DNA of 64,000 nucleotides from Methylobacteriaceae bacterium (GTDB lineage Bacteria > Pseudomonadota > Alphaproteobacteria > Rhizobiales > Beijerinckiaceae), in the NCBI GenBank assembly GCA_020638195.1, contig JACKJC010000001.1, forward strand, positions 609,001-673,000, read 5' to 3'. Positions 32,809 to 41,693 of this stretch are shown here, in pieces; position 1 is the stretch's first letter, and each line of letters begins with the position of its first letter. The notes beneath the pieces are model-generated. The model made no database searches and was not told the origin of the DNA. It worked only from the letters and a program-made list of their open reading frames with translations. Position numbers and translations under genes: made by a program.

Positions 32809-33525
32809 TCAAGCCCCCGCCGCACACTTCGAAGCGCAGACCGCATACACCGCATCTCGCCCCAGCACATGCGCGATGCGGCGACCCGAGAACAGCCGCG
32901 CGATCGCTGGATGATGCAGGTTGAGCCCGCCGGCATAGGCGCCGAAGGCGGGCGCCAGGAGCCGCATGCCGTCCGTCACGAAGGCGCGCCGTCGCCCGCC
33001 GATCACCGCGACGGGATGCAGGTGCCCCGCAATCTCGCCATGCGATTCTCGCGCGGAAGGTTCGTGCCGCAGCGTGAGCCCGCCCAGCCGCATCTCTTCG
33101 TGACGTTCGCCACCGACGCGCGGCGAAATCTGCGGATCGTGATTGCCAGAAATCCAGATCCACTCACGCCCCGCCTGCAATGCAGAAATCTTCGCAGCGT
33201 CCTCTGCGCCCAGCCGTTCGCCGGCGTCGCGATCGTGAAAGCTGTCGCCGAGCGCGATTACCACGCGCGGGCGCCAGCGCATGACGGTCTGCGTCAGCCG
33301 CGCAAGCGTGGCGGCTGTGTCGTAGGGCGGCAGCATCATGCCGCGCCGCGCGAAGGACGAGCCTTTTTCCAGATGCAGATCGGCGACGACGAGCGCGCCC
33401 GCGCGCGGCTCGTAGAGCGCGCCAGCAGGGTCGAGAAGCAGGCGCTGGCCCGCGACGACGAGCGAGGCATGACGCTCGCTCAAATCCTCGGCCTCCACTG
33501 CACTCACGGATGCGCCAGCATTCAA
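32809..33525 (-). CDS. pdeM: Ligase-associated DNA damage response endonuclease PdeM (metallophosphoesterase)
   Basis: A 238-residue calcineurin-like phosphoesterase. Metal-binding motifs are present in order: VVADLHLEKGSSF (D-x-H), IALGDSFHDRDAGE (G-D-x2-H-D), WISGNHDPQI (G-N-H-D) and EIAGHLHPVAVIGG (G-H-x-H). Proteins of this kind sit in operons with Lhr-type helicase, MBL exonuclease and ATP-dependent ligase. Its start overlaps the helicase stop by 4 bp. The preferred start could be downstream of the first ATG, but the first fits the overlap. Confidence 0.9.
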   Translation of the reverse strand: MNAGASVSAVEAEDLSERHASLVVAGQRLLLDPAGALYEPRAGALVVADLHLEKGSSFARRGMMLPPYDTAATLARLTQTVMRWRPRVVIALGDSFHDRDAGERLGAEDAAKISALQAGREWIWISGNHDPQISPRVGGERHEEMRLGGLTLRHEPSARESHGEIAGHLHPVAVIGGRRRAFVTDGMRLLAPAFGAYAGGLNLHHPAIARLFSGRRIAHVLGRDAVYAVCASKCAAGA

Positions 33526-36041
33526 GGATGCGCCTCTTCGATCAATTCTTCCGCCGCCATGCGCAATGCCTCGTCACGCGCCTCGCCATAGATCGGTTCC
33601 TTGCCGATTTCCAGCATGACCGGCACCGCGAGCGGCGAGATGCGGTCAAGCGCACGATGCGTGATTCGCCCCTGCACGCGATGGAGCATGTCTGAAAGGC
33701 GGCCGATGTCCAGGAGCCCGGTCGCCGCATCGGCATAGGCTGCTTCCAGCAGAATATGTTCGGGCTCGTGCCGGCGCAGCACGTCATAGATGAGATCGGT
33801 CGAGACGGTCGCCTGCCGGCCCGTCTTCTCCTTGCCGGGAAAACGCATCTCGATGAGATGCGCCACGATCGCGCAATTGCGGAACGTGCGCTTCATCAGC
33901 GCCGATTCCTGTAGCCAGGCGTCGAGATCTTCGCCGAGCATGTCCTGGTTGAACAGCGCGGCCATGTCTGCGCGGGCCGTGTCTGCGAGCGACCACACGG
34001 CCATCGCATAATCATTGGCGACGAAACCGAGCGGCTTCAGCCCTGAGCGCTCCATGCGGCGCGTCAGCAGCATGCCGAGCGTCTGGTGCGCGAGCCGCCC
34101 CTCGAACGGATAGGCCACCGTGAAAAAACGATTCCCGCGTGGAAATGTTTCGACCAGCAGATTGTCGCGCTTGGGCAGCACGGAGCGTTTGCGCTGTTCG
34201 CCTAGCCAGTCGCGCACCTGCTCCGGCAGATGCTTCCAGCTCGCCGGGCTCGCAAGCATGCCGCGCACGCGCTCGGCCAGATAGGTCGAGAGCGGAAATT
34301 TGCCGCCCATGTAAGAGGGGATTTTGGGCGCGTCGCCCTGCGCGCGACGCACCAGCGCCTCGTTCTCGACGATGCCCTGCAGCGCCAGAATCTCGCCGCC
34401 GAACAGAAACGTGTCGCCGGGCGCCAGCGTCTCGATGAAATATTCCTCGATCTCGCCGAGCACCCGGCCGCCGCGTGTGAGCGGGCCGGTGTAATCCGGA
34501 CCACGAGCCTTCAGGCTTGCATTGTTCTGCGGGCCTGAAGGCCCGCGGTTCTTGCCCACGCTCCGTGTTAGCCGCACCTTCAGCTTCGTCTCCTCGACGA
34601 TAACGCCGACATTCATCCGATAGGCCTGCGCGACGCGCGCATTTGCGATGCGCCAGACCCCGTCGATATTTCTTTTGATTTTCGCGAAGCGGTCGTAGCT
34701 CTTCAGCGCATAGCCGCCGGTCGCCACGAAGGCGAGTGCGCGGTCGAAGGTCTCGCGCGCCACGCCCGCATAGGGAGCGGCCGACGATATTTCCGCGTAC
34801 AGATCGTCCGCTGCGAACGGCGCCATGCAGGCGGACCCCAGTATATGTTGGCACAGCACGTCCAGTCCGCCGAGCCGCGCGACGGGCGTGTCCTGCGCGC
34901 CTTCGCGCGCCGCGGCCACCGCCGCCACACATTCCAGAACCTCGAAGCGATTGGCCGGCACGAGCAGCGCGCGAGATGATTCGTCCAGTCGATGATTGGC
35001 GCGTCCGATCCGCTGCATCAACCGGCTCGCGCCTTTGGGAGCGCCGACATTGACGACGAGATCGACGTCGCCCCAGTCGATGCCGAGATCGAGCGTCGAC
35101 GTGCACACGACCGCGCGAAGCCGCCCGTCCGACATGGCGGCCTCCACCTTGCGCCGCTGTCCCGCGTCGAGCGAGCCGTGATGCAGCGCGATCGGCAGCG
35201 CGTCCTCGTTGATGCGCCAGAGCTCCTGGAAGACGAATTCCGCCTGCGCACGCGTGTTGACGAAGATCAGCGTCATCTTCGCTCGGCCGATCGCCGCGTA
35301 GATTTCGGCCAGCGCATGCCGCGCGCTGTGGCCGGACCATGGCAGGCGCTCCTGCGTATCGAGGATCGAGAGTTCGGCCGGCGCGCCGGGCGGCGCCGTC
35401 ACGAGATCGGCGAGTTCGCCACGTCCAACGATGTAGCGGCGCAATTCGCGCGGGTCGCGCACGGTGGCGGACAGCCCCGTGACGCGATGCGCAGGCGCGA
35501 GACTTCGCAGCCGCGCGAGGCCCAAGGCTAGCAAGTCGCCGCGCTTCGACTGCGACAGCGCATGCAATTCATCGAGCACCACGCGCCTGAGATCGCCGAA
35601 CAGATGCGGCGCGTCCGGCGAGGCGATCAGCAGGGCGAGCTGTTCCGGCGTCGTCAGCAGCATGTCTGGCGGATCGCGCCGTTGCCGCTGGCGCTTCTGC
35701 GCCGATGTGTCGCCTGTGCGCGTCTCGATCCGCACCGGCAGTTTCATCTCGGAAACCGGGATTTCGAGATTGCGATGAACGTCGACGGCGAGCGCCTTCA
35801 GCGGCGAGATGTAGAGCGTGTGCAGTCGGCCCCCGGGCCTGTTGGCGCGCCCGCCCTCGGCAATGTCGATCAGCGAGGGCAGGAAACCCGCCAGCGTCTT
35901 GCCGGCGCCGGTCGGCGCGATCAGGAGAGCGTCTCGCCCGGCCTGCGCCGCGCGCACGAGCGCGCGCTGGTGCGGGCGCACGAACCAGCCGCGCGCCGCA
36001 AACCAGCTTTCGAACCGGGCAGGAAGCGCATCGGCGGTCAC
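33522..36041 (-). CDS. Ligase-associated DNA damage response DEXH-box helicase (Lhr-type)
   Basis: An 839-residue SF2 3'-5' helicase of the Lhr-core group. Motif I is LLIAPTGAGKTLAGFLPSLI, motif II DELHALSQSKRG, motif III GLSATVRDP, motif IV region LIFVNTRAQAEFVF and motif VI LMQRIGRANHR. The C-terminal winged-helix and Lhr core domains follow (RVLGEIEEYFIETLAPGDTF). About 18 residues before that segment (KNRGPSGPQNNASLKARGPD) are encoded by a palindromic repeat at 34498-34551 and are absent from the expected family pattern. It pairs with PdeM and, divergently, the exonuclease and ligase. Confidence 0.93.
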   Translation of the reverse strand: MTADALPARFESWFAARGWFVRPHQRALVRAAQAGRDALLIAPTGAGKTLAGFLPSLIDIAEGGRANRPGGRLHTLYISPLKALAVDVHRNLEIPVSEMKLPVRIETRTGDTSAQKRQRQRRDPPDMLLTTPEQLALLIASPDAPHLFGDLRRVVLDELHALSQSKRGDLLALGLARLRSLAPAHRVTGLSATVRDPRELRRYIVGRGELADLVTAPPGAPAELSILDTQERLPWSGHSARHALAEIYAAIGRAKMTLIFVNTRAQAEFVFQELWRINEDALPIALHHGSLDAGQRRKVEAAMSDGRLRAVVCTSTLDLGIDWGDVDLVVNVGAPKGASRLMQRIGRANHRLDESSRALLVPANRFEVLECVAAVAAAREGAQDTPVARLGGLDVLCQHILGSACMAPFAADDLYAEISSAAPYAGVARETFDRALAFVATGGYALKSYDRFAKIKRNIDGVWRIANARVAQAYRMNVGVIVEETKLKVRLTRSVGKNRGPSGPQNNASLKARGPDYTGPLTRGGRVLGEIEEYFIETLAPGDTFLFGGEILALQGIVENEALVRRAQGDAPKIPSYMGGKFPLSTYLAERVRGMLASPASWKHLPEQVRDWLGEQRKRSVLPKRDNLLVETFPRGNRFFTVAYPFEGRLAHQTLGMLLTRRMERSGLKPLGFVANDYAMAVWSLADTARADMAALFNQDMLGEDLDAWLQESALMKRTFRNCAIVAHLIEMRFPGKEKTGRQATVSTDLIYDVLRRHEPEHILLEAAYADAATGLLDIGRLSDMLHRVQGRITHRALDRISPLAVPVMLEIGKEPIYGEARDEALRMAAEELIEEAHP
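34498..34551. repeat. Small palindromic repeat inside the helicase gene
   Basis: The arms GGACCACGAGCC and GGCCCGCGGTTC enclose two hairpins (GAGCC-TTCA-GGCTT and GCGGGCC-TGAA-GGCCCGC). It is 54 bp long, a multiple of three, and keeps the helicase frame open. It is related to the elements at 1913-1977 and 32597-32806. Confidence 0.75.
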
Positions 36042-36105
36042 GCCTAGAAGCTAGCGCCCGATTGTCTGTCTGCAAATGATCAAAGAAATCAACGGTGACA
36101 TGCCC

Positions 36106-36127
36106 CTTTGTGAGGCGCCTCACAAAG
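36106..36127. promoter_or_regulatory. Perfect 22-bp palindrome upstream of structured RNA
   Basis: CTTTGTGAGGC-GCCTCACAAAG is an exact inverted repeat with no spacer, between the helicase start (36041) and the structured RNA. It could be a regulator binding site or an RNA hairpin. Confidence 0.5.
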
Positions 36128-36129
36128 CC

Positions 36130-36232
36130 GCCCGGAGCGGCAGCCTATGATCCCGAGGTGACTTTCGGGACCTGCCCCCCGAATCTCATAGAGGCCCCGC
36201 GCTGTGGGGGCTGCGGGGCCTCACCTTTTTCC
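36130..36232 (+). ncRNA. Candidate structured small RNA or leader attenuator
   Basis: A compact set of pairings ends in a strong terminator. CTATGA (36145-36150) can pair with TCATAG (36186-36191), enclosing two mutually exclusive hairpins: TCCCGA/TCGGGA (36151-36156 with 36165-36170) and TTCGGG/CCCGAA (36164-36169 with 36178-36183, loop ACCTGCCC). The terminator stem GAGGCCCCGC/GCGGGGCCTC (36191-36222) and TTTTT follow. No plus-strand gene lies upstream that would need this terminator, so either an independent sRNA or an attenuated leader of the gene at 36313 is likely. No known RNA family was recognised. Confidence 0.5.
36191..36230 (+). terminator. Strong Rho-independent terminator
   Basis: A perfect 10-bp stem GAGGCCCCGC (36191-36200) and GCGGGGCCTC (36213-36222) with a 12-nt loop, then ACC and TTTTT at 36226-36230. 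It lies 83 bp upstream of the next ATG. Confidence 0.8.
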
Positions 36233-36312
36233 CTTCCAGCTCGTTCATGACCGGTTCAGGCCTGGCCTGAAAAATCTTGCTCGACCCTGTTTCGGAATTC
36301 GAGGAGACCGAC

Positions 36313-36699
36313 ATGACCCCGTTCAAGACCCTCTCGACCGGCCTTGCCGTCGCCGCGCTCGGCGCGGGCCTTGCGGCTTCCACTCCGGCTTCCGCCAATC
36401 CCGGCGCGATCATCGCCGGCGTCGTCGGCGGCGTCGCGGTCGGCGCGATGATCGCGGGCGCGGCCAATGCCGCCAATGGGCCCTATGGCGGCCCCTATGC
36501 CTATTATCCGGCCCAGCCGGCCTATCCGCCTGCGCCCGTCTACCGGCCTGCCCCGGCCTACGATGTCGCGCCGGCCTACCAGCCCGCCTATGACGACGAT
36601 GATGACGCCTACATCCCGCGTTGCCGGATCGTTCAGCGCCCGGTTCGCGACGACTGGGGCCGCTTCGTCGGCTATCGCCCGGTCCGCCGCTGCCGCTGA
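36313..36699 (+). CDS. Small secreted proline/tyrosine-rich protein, unknown function
   Basis: A 128-residue protein. Residues 1-28 form a signal peptide (LSTGLAVAALGAGLAASTPA then SAN). A glycine-rich hydrophobic stretch (GAIIAGVVGGVAVGAMIAGA) follows, then a low-complexity Pro/Tyr/Ala region (YYPAQPAYPPAPVYRPAPAY) and a short acidic run DDDDD. The C-terminal IPRCRIVQRPVRDDWGRFVG with two cysteines is a pattern often seen at the end of small rhizobial surface proteins. The start is ATG 36313 with GAGGAG 6 nt ahead; the upstream ATG at 36277 is rejected. No enzymatic function is evident. Confidence 0.75.
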   Translation: MTPFKTLSTGLAVAALGAGLAASTPASANPGAIIAGVVGGVAVGAMIAGAANAANGPYGGPYAYYPAQPAYPPAPVYRPAPAYDVAPAYQPAYDDDDDAYIPRCRIVQRPVRDDWGRFVGYRPVRRCR

Positions 36700-36814
36700 G
36701 GCGGCGCGCGGCGGAACCAAAAGCGCGGCGGTTGGTTCTGGGATGAGTGAAATCGCACATCGCCCGGACCGGACCCCGTTCATAAGGGGACATCGAGCAC
36801 GAAGGACGCCGCCC

Positions 36815-37090
36815 ATGACCGCCACCGCCGAAAAGCCCCGCCTGAACGCCTTCTCCAAGGCCATTCTCGCCGCCACGGCCGCTGTCGGTCTCGCTGCCGT
36901 CGTCTCCGCCGCCCCGACCAATGTCGCCGCCTACGGCCGCGCGACCATCAAGGCGCCGGAAGCCTCGCGCACCCTGAATGCGGCGCCGGGCCTCGTTCTT
37001 ACAAAGGCCGCTCGCGGCTCGCAGGACGAGGGCTGCTACGCCGTCTCGTCGACGGACGGCGCCACTCGCTCGGCGATGTTCTGCGAATAA
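36815..37090 (+). CDS. Small secreted protein of unknown function
   Basis: A 91-residue protein with a hydrophobic N-terminal segment (FSKAILAATAAVGLAAVVSA) that looks like a signal peptide. A short polar mature part ends GCYAVSSTDGATRSAMFCE with two cysteines. No family was recognised. It lies between another small secreted protein gene and the ligase-associated exonuclease gene. The ATG at 36815 is preceded by GAAGGACGCCGCC. Coding status rests on the signal-peptide pattern and codon-like composition, so it is moderately sure. Confidence 0.6.
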   Translation: MTATAEKPRLNAFSKAILAATAAVGLAAVVSAAPTNVAAYGRATIKAPEASRTLNAAPGLVLTKAARGSQDEGCYAVSSTDGATRSAMFCE

Positions 37091-37133
37091 ATATCCGCCT
37101 CGACGCCTTTTCCAGTCGCGCTAGATTGAGGGA

Positions 37134-38180
37134 ATGGCTGAACAATCGGCGGCGGCAGCCGTCCTGACCACGACGCCGGCGGGCCTTTATTGCCCGGCCG
37201 GCGATTTTCATATCGACCCCATCCGCGGCGCCGCGCGCGCGCTCGTCACGCATGGCCATTCCGACCATGCGCGCGCGGGATCGACGCAGGTGCTCGCGAC
37301 GCAGGCGACGCTCGCCATCATGCGCGCCCGCCTCGGCCCGAATTTCGCGTGCAGCTTGCAGGCCATCCGCTACGGCGAGCCTCTGACGATCGGCGACGCG
37401 CGCGTCACCTTCGTGCCCGCTGGCCATGTGCTCGGCTCCGCGCAAATCCTGATCGAGGCGCACGGCCGCCGTGTCGTTGTCTCCGGCGACTACAAGCGCG
37501 CGCACGACCCGACCTGCGCGCCGTTCGAGCCGATCCGATGCGACGCCTTCGTCAGCGAAGCGACTTTCGGCCTGCCGGTTTTCCGGCATCCGCCCGCTGT
37601 AGACGAGGTCGCGAAACTGCTGGCTTCGCTGCGCGTATTTCCCGAACGCACGCATGTCGTCGGCGCCTATTCGCTCGGCAAGGCGCAGCGCCTGCTGGCG
37701 CTGTTGCTCGAGGCCGGCTGGGACCGCCCGGTCTGGGTGCATGGCGCGATGGAGAGCATGATCGCGCTCTATCGCGCAGACGGCGTGCGCATGGTCGAGA
37801 CGCGCCACGTCACGACTGCCGACAAGCCGAAACTCGGCGGCGAGATCGTGCTCTGCCCGCCATCGGCCGCCTCCGACATCTGGCTGCGCAAAATGCCGGA
37901 CCCGCTCGTCGCCTTCGCCTCGGGCTGGATGCGCGTGCGGGCCCGCGCCCGCCAGCGTGGCGTCGAACTGCCGCTCGTCGTCTCCGACCACGCCGACTGG
38001 TCCGAACTCTGCGCGACCGTAAAGGAGACGGGCTGCTCCGAACTGTGGGTCACGCATGGCGCGGAAGAGGCGCTGGTGCATTGGGCTCGAACGCAAGGGC
38101 TCGCCGCGCGTCCCCTGCACATGATCGGCTTTGGCGACGAAGACGAAGCCGACGGGCTGAGCACGGAGACGCAGGCGTGA
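37134..38180 (+). CDS. Ligase-associated DNA damage response exonuclease (MBL fold)
   Basis: A 348-residue metallo-beta-lactamase/beta-CASP-like nuclease related to the SNM1/CPSF group. The metal motif LVTHGHSDHARAGS gives H-x-H-x-D-H, and VTFVPAGHVLGSAQILIEAH, VVVSGDYKRAHDPTC and VVSDHADWSEL are further conserved positions. It overlaps the ligase start by 4 nt (GTGA), forming an operon. Together with PdeM and the Lhr-type helicase it makes the standard four-gene repair module. Confidence 0.93.
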   Translation: MAEQSAAAAVLTTTPAGLYCPAGDFHIDPIRGAARALVTHGHSDHARAGSTQVLATQATLAIMRARLGPNFACSLQAIRYGEPLTIGDARVTFVPAGHVLGSAQILIEAHGRRVVVSGDYKRAHDPTCAPFEPIRCDAFVSEATFGLPVFRHPPAVDEVAKLLASLRVFPERTHVVGAYSLGKAQRLLALLLEAGWDRPVWVHGAMESMIALYRADGVRMVETRHVTTADKPKLGGEIVLCPPSAASDIWLRKMPDPLVAFASGWMRVRARARQRGVELPLVVSDHADWSELCATVKETGCSELWVTHGAEEALVHWARTQGLAARPLHMIGFGDEDEADGLSTETQA

Positions 38181-39832
38181 ACCGTTTCGCGCAATTGCTC
38201 GACCGGCTGTCATATCAACCCGCGCGCAACGGTAAGCTGCGGCTGATGACGGATTATTTCCGCCACACGCCCGATCCCGAGCGCGGCTACGCGCTGGCCG
38301 CGCTGACCGGCGCACTCTCTTTCCGGCACGCCAAGCCGGCGTTGATCCGCGATCTCGTCGGCGAACGCGTCGATCCCGCGCTGTTCGCGCTCTCCTATGA
38401 TTTCGTCGGCGATCTCTCCGAGACCGTCGCACTGATCTGGCGGGCCGACGAAAGCGCACACGGATCCAACCATCCGCCGGTGCTGCTGTCAGAGGTTGTC
38501 GACGGACTCGCGCGCGCCGGCCGCAGCGACCTGCGCAAGCTGCTCGCAAGCTGGCTCGACGCGCTCGACGAAACCGGTCGCTGGGCTTTTCTGAAGCTCA
38601 TCACGGGCGCCCTGCGCGTCGGCGTTTCCGCGCGTCTGGCGCGCACGGCGGTCGCCGATCTCGGCGGCGTCGAGGTCGACGCCGTCGAGCAGGTCTGGCA
38701 TGGGCTCGAGCCGCCCTATCTGCCGCTGTTCGCCTGGCTCGAAGGTAAGGGCGAGCGTCCGACCGCCATCGACCCGGCGCCCTTTCGTCCCGCCATGCTG
38801 GCCCAACCGCTGAATGAAAAGGATTTCGAGAAACTCGATCCGCGCGAATTCTGCGCGGAATGGAAATGGGACGGCATTCGCCTGCAAGTCTCGGCCGGGC
38901 GCGACGAGCGCGGTCATCGCCTGCTGCGCCTCTATTCGCGCAGCGGCGAAGAGGTTACGCCGGCCTTTCCCGATCTCGCCGATGCGCTCGGCGCGATCGA
39001 GGCGCGCGACTTCGCGCTCGACGGCGAATTGCTCGTGCTGCGTGAAAAGCGCGTGCAGTCCTTCGCGACATTGCAGCAGCGCCTCAACCGCAAGACCGTG
39101 ACAGCGAAACTCGTCGCCGAATTTCCCGCGCATCTGCGCGCCTATGACATCATCGCGCTCGACGGCGAGGACTTGCGAGCACTGCCCTTCGTCGTCCGTC
39201 GCGCGCGGCTCGAGCGTTTCGTGAAAGAGGTCGATTGCCCGCGCCTCGATATTTCGCCGCTCGTCGCCTTCGAAGATTGGCCGTCGCTGGCGAACGCGCG
39301 CGAAAATCCCGCGGAGGCGGGCGCGGGCGAAGACGGCGCGGCGGTCGAAGGCGTGATGCTCAAGCGCCGCGATTCCATCTATGTTGCGGGCCGACCGACA
39401 GGCCCGTGGTTCAAGTGGAAGCGCGATCCCTTCAACATCGACGCCGTGCTCATGTATGCGCAGCGCGGTCACGGCAAGCGCTCGTCCTTCTACTCGGATT
39501 ATACGTTCGGCGTCTGGCGCGCGAGCGCGGACGGCGACGAACTCGTGCCTGTCGGCAAGGCCTATTTCGGCTTCACCGACGAGGAACTGGCGCGCATCGA
39601 TCGCTTCGTGCGCAACCATACGATCGAACGATTCGGCCCGGTGCGCGTGGTCGAACATGGCGCCGACAAGGGCCTCGTCTTCGAGATCGCCTTCGAGGGG
39701 CTCAACCGTTCGACGCGCCACAAGTCGGGCGTCGCCATGCGCTTTCCCAGGATAGCTCGAATTCGCTGGGACAAGCCCCCGCGCGAGGCGGACCGGATCG
39801 AGGCGCTGGAGCTGTTGCTGAAGGAAGGTTGA
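38177..39832 (+). CDS. ATP-dependent DNA ligase (cisplatin/damage-response type)
   Basis: A 551-residue ATP-dependent ligase that seals nicks via a lysyl-AMP. An N-terminal DNA-binding domain (about 1-200) is followed by the adenylation motif I EWKWDGIRLQ, motif III FALDGELLVL, motif IV VEGVMLKRRDSIY and motif V PWFKWKRDPFNID. The C-terminal OB domain has VGKAYFGFTDEEL. The start is GTG 38177-38179, overlapping the exonuclease TGA. The open frame upstream of this overlaps the exonuclease in another phase and is not coding. Confidence 0.94.
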   Translation: MNRFAQLLDRLSYQPARNGKLRLMTDYFRHTPDPERGYALAALTGALSFRHAKPALIRDLVGERVDPALFALSYDFVGDLSETVALIWRADESAHGSNHPPVLLSEVVDGLARAGRSDLRKLLASWLDALDETGRWAFLKLITGALRVGVSARLARTAVADLGGVEVDAVEQVWHGLEPPYLPLFAWLEGKGERPTAIDPAPFRPAMLAQPLNEKDFEKLDPREFCAEWKWDGIRLQVSAGRDERGHRLLRLYSRSGEEVTPAFPDLADALGAIEARDFALDGELLVLREKRVQSFATLQQRLNRKTVTAKLVAEFPAHLRAYDIIALDGEDLRALPFVVRRARLERFVKEVDCPRLDISPLVAFEDWPSLANARENPAEAGAGEDGAAVEGVMLKRRDSIYVAGRPTGPWFKWKRDPFNIDAVLMYAQRGHGKRSSFYSDYTFGVWRASADGDELVPVGKAYFGFTDEELARIDRFVRNHTIERFGPVRVVEHGADKGLVFEIAFEGLNRSTRHKSGVAMRFPRIARIRWDKPPREADRIEALELLLKEG

Positions 39833-39836
39833 TGCG

Positions 39837-41570
39837 TCAGGCGCCCTTGTCGGGCGCGATGACGTCGCCCTCCGGCCGCCAGACGGCCTCGGCGAATTTG
39901 TAGCCCGCCGAGCGGTCGCCGCCGCCGACCAGGCTCGACAGAACGCCGGCGACAATGGACGCGAGGCATCCGACGACGGCAGAAGCCGCCAGCCCGCGCA
40001 CCGTGCCGTCGCCGTAGATCAACACCATTTCGGCGGTTCCGAGCCCGACCACGAGCGCGAACATGGCGTCGCGGCTGCGCGCGCGCGGCCACAGGGTAAG
40101 CGCCATCAGCGGCGCGAGGCCGGCTGCGGAAAAGGCGAGCGAGACGCCGATCAAGGCGCGCGGATCGAGTTCGCGCGCGCTGCAGACGGCCGCGCAGCCG
40201 ACAATCGAGACGATCAGGATCGCCCGCACGATCGCCAGCCGCCGGCTGGTCAGCGCGGAGCGGTCGCGCAGGCGATGGATGGCGTCGTTGCCGAGCGCTA
40301 CCGCCGCCGCGAGCAGGCCGGCCGCCGCGAGCGCCCCGCCGAGCGCGGCGATCGCCGCCCAGACGAAGCCCGCCGCCGCCGCGCCGAACCCGCCGAGCGG
40401 CGGCAGCGCCGTCATGAGGAAGGCGCCGCGCGTCGAAATGTCCTGCGGGCGGATCGTTCCCGCAAAGCCGGGCTGCTTCTGGCAGGCGTCGCGCGCCTGC
40501 CCCCAGTTGCGCGGGTATTGATCGCAGATCTTGATCAACCGGGCGGCGCTCGCCGCATAGAGCTGGTCGGGAACGCGATCCAGCCTGCGCCCGCCGAGCT
40601 GATCGAGGAGGCCGAGCGCGGAAGCCGCGACGCTCGCCGCCACCAGCGCTGCGAGCACGGCGCTCCACAGGCTCGCGCCGACGCCCGCGCGCAGCGCCGC
40701 CGTCCGGTCGCGCACCGTGACGAAGGGCGCGATCAGCGGCGCGGACGAGGCCATGCCGAGCGCCATGCCGAGCGACAGCCAGAGGTTGACGGGCTGCCCG
40801 CTGTCGCCTTGCCAGAATGAGATCAGGTCGGCCGCCCTGCGCCAGGCCTCCTGATCGCCGAGCACGGGCAGCGGGATCGATTGGCCGGCGATCCCGGTCA
40901 GCAACAGCGGCAGCGCGAAGCCCGCGAGCGCCAGGCCCGCCGCCGCGACGGCCGCCCACACGACGCCGGAGAGCCCGCCGGGCACGGTGGCCAGGGCGAG
41001 CGCCAGCGCGACGGATACGGCGGCGACGCCGCGCGACAGGCCGGCGATGGTCGACAGCGCGGAGACGGCCGTCTCGAAACCCGCCATGCCCGCGAGCAGA
41101 GCGCTGACGCCGACCAGAAGGGCCGCGCCGAGGCGAAGCGCCATGTTTTCGAAACGTGCGCCGACCAGGTCGGAAACCGAAAATGCGCCTGTCCGGCGCA
41201 GATAGGGGCCGCTGACGAAGGCCGCGCAGCCGAGGCCGAACGCAAAGCCGGTAAACACGCCGGCGCCTGAATACAGGTCCGAGACAGGCGGCGTGAAAGG
41301 CGCGACGAGCGCGGTTGCGATCGCCGCAGTCGCGAAGCCCGCGTAGGCGGGCGGCGTGACGCGGCTCGCGGCATAGAAGCCCGAGATCCGCATCGTGCGC
41401 AGGAGGAGGCCGATCAACCCGAGGCCGATCAGCGCGACCGTCGGCCCGATGGCGGCGATGAAGCGCTCGGAAACGCCGACGCGGTCGAGCAGCACGATCA
41501 GTCCGCCCGTCGCGACGAAGGCGGCGATGGCGAAGGTGACGCGACCATCGATCGCGTCGCGCGCCCGCAC
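39837..41570 (-). CDS. Solute:sodium symporter family protein
   Basis: A membrane transporter of about 577 aa with some 13 hydrophobic helices, of the SSS family and nearest in outline to ActP-like organic acid permeases. Segments include ISGFYAASRVTPPAYAGFAT near the N-terminus, GLGCAAFVSGPYLRRTGAFS and DLVGARFENMALRLGAALLV. A loop with two cysteines (KICDQYPRNWGQARDACQKQ) lies in the middle. The start is uncertain: GTG 41570 with GAGG five nt away is used, and TTG 41597 is possible. It is divergent from a response regulator gene, and such pairs often control organic acid uptake. The substrate is unknown. Confidence 0.85.
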   Translation of the reverse strand: MRARDAIDGRVTFAIAAFVATGGLIVLLDRVGVSERFIAAIGPTVALIGLGLIGLLLRTMRISGFYAASRVTPPAYAGFATAAIATALVAPFTPPVSDLYSGAGVFTGFAFGLGCAAFVSGPYLRRTGAFSVSDLVGARFENMALRLGAALLVGVSALLAGMAGFETAVSALSTIAGLSRGVAAVSVALALALATVPGGLSGVVWAAVAAAGLALAGFALPLLLTGIAGQSIPLPVLGDQEAWRRAADLISFWQGDSGQPVNLWLSLGMALGMASSAPLIAPFVTVRDRTAALRAGVGASLWSAVLAALVAASVAASALGLLDQLGGRRLDRVPDQLYAASAARLIKICDQYPRNWGQARDACQKQPGFAGTIRPQDISTRGAFLMTALPPLGGFGAAAAGFVWAAIAALGGALAAAGLLAAAVALGNDAIHRLRDRSALTSRRLAIVRAILIVSIVGCAAVCSARELDPRALIGVSLAFSAAGLAPLMALTLWPRARSRDAMFALVVGLGTAEMVLIYGDGTVRGLAASAVVGCLASIVAGVLSSLVGGGDRSAGYKFAEAVWRPEGDVIAPDKGA

Positions 41571-41693
41571 ATCCTCCTCGGTAGACGGTCGGTGCAAAGC
41601 CTTCTCCGTACGACATCTTCGCTTGCGCGCCGCGCGATCCGATGGATAGATGGGGCAAGCCGCGTTCACAAGAGCGGCGAACGGGGAGAATGC

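Noticed and set aside
33522..36041. Helicase gene as a pseudogene because of the inserted repeat
   Set aside because: The 54-bp insertion keeps the frame and all helicase motifs are intact, so a working protein is more likely.
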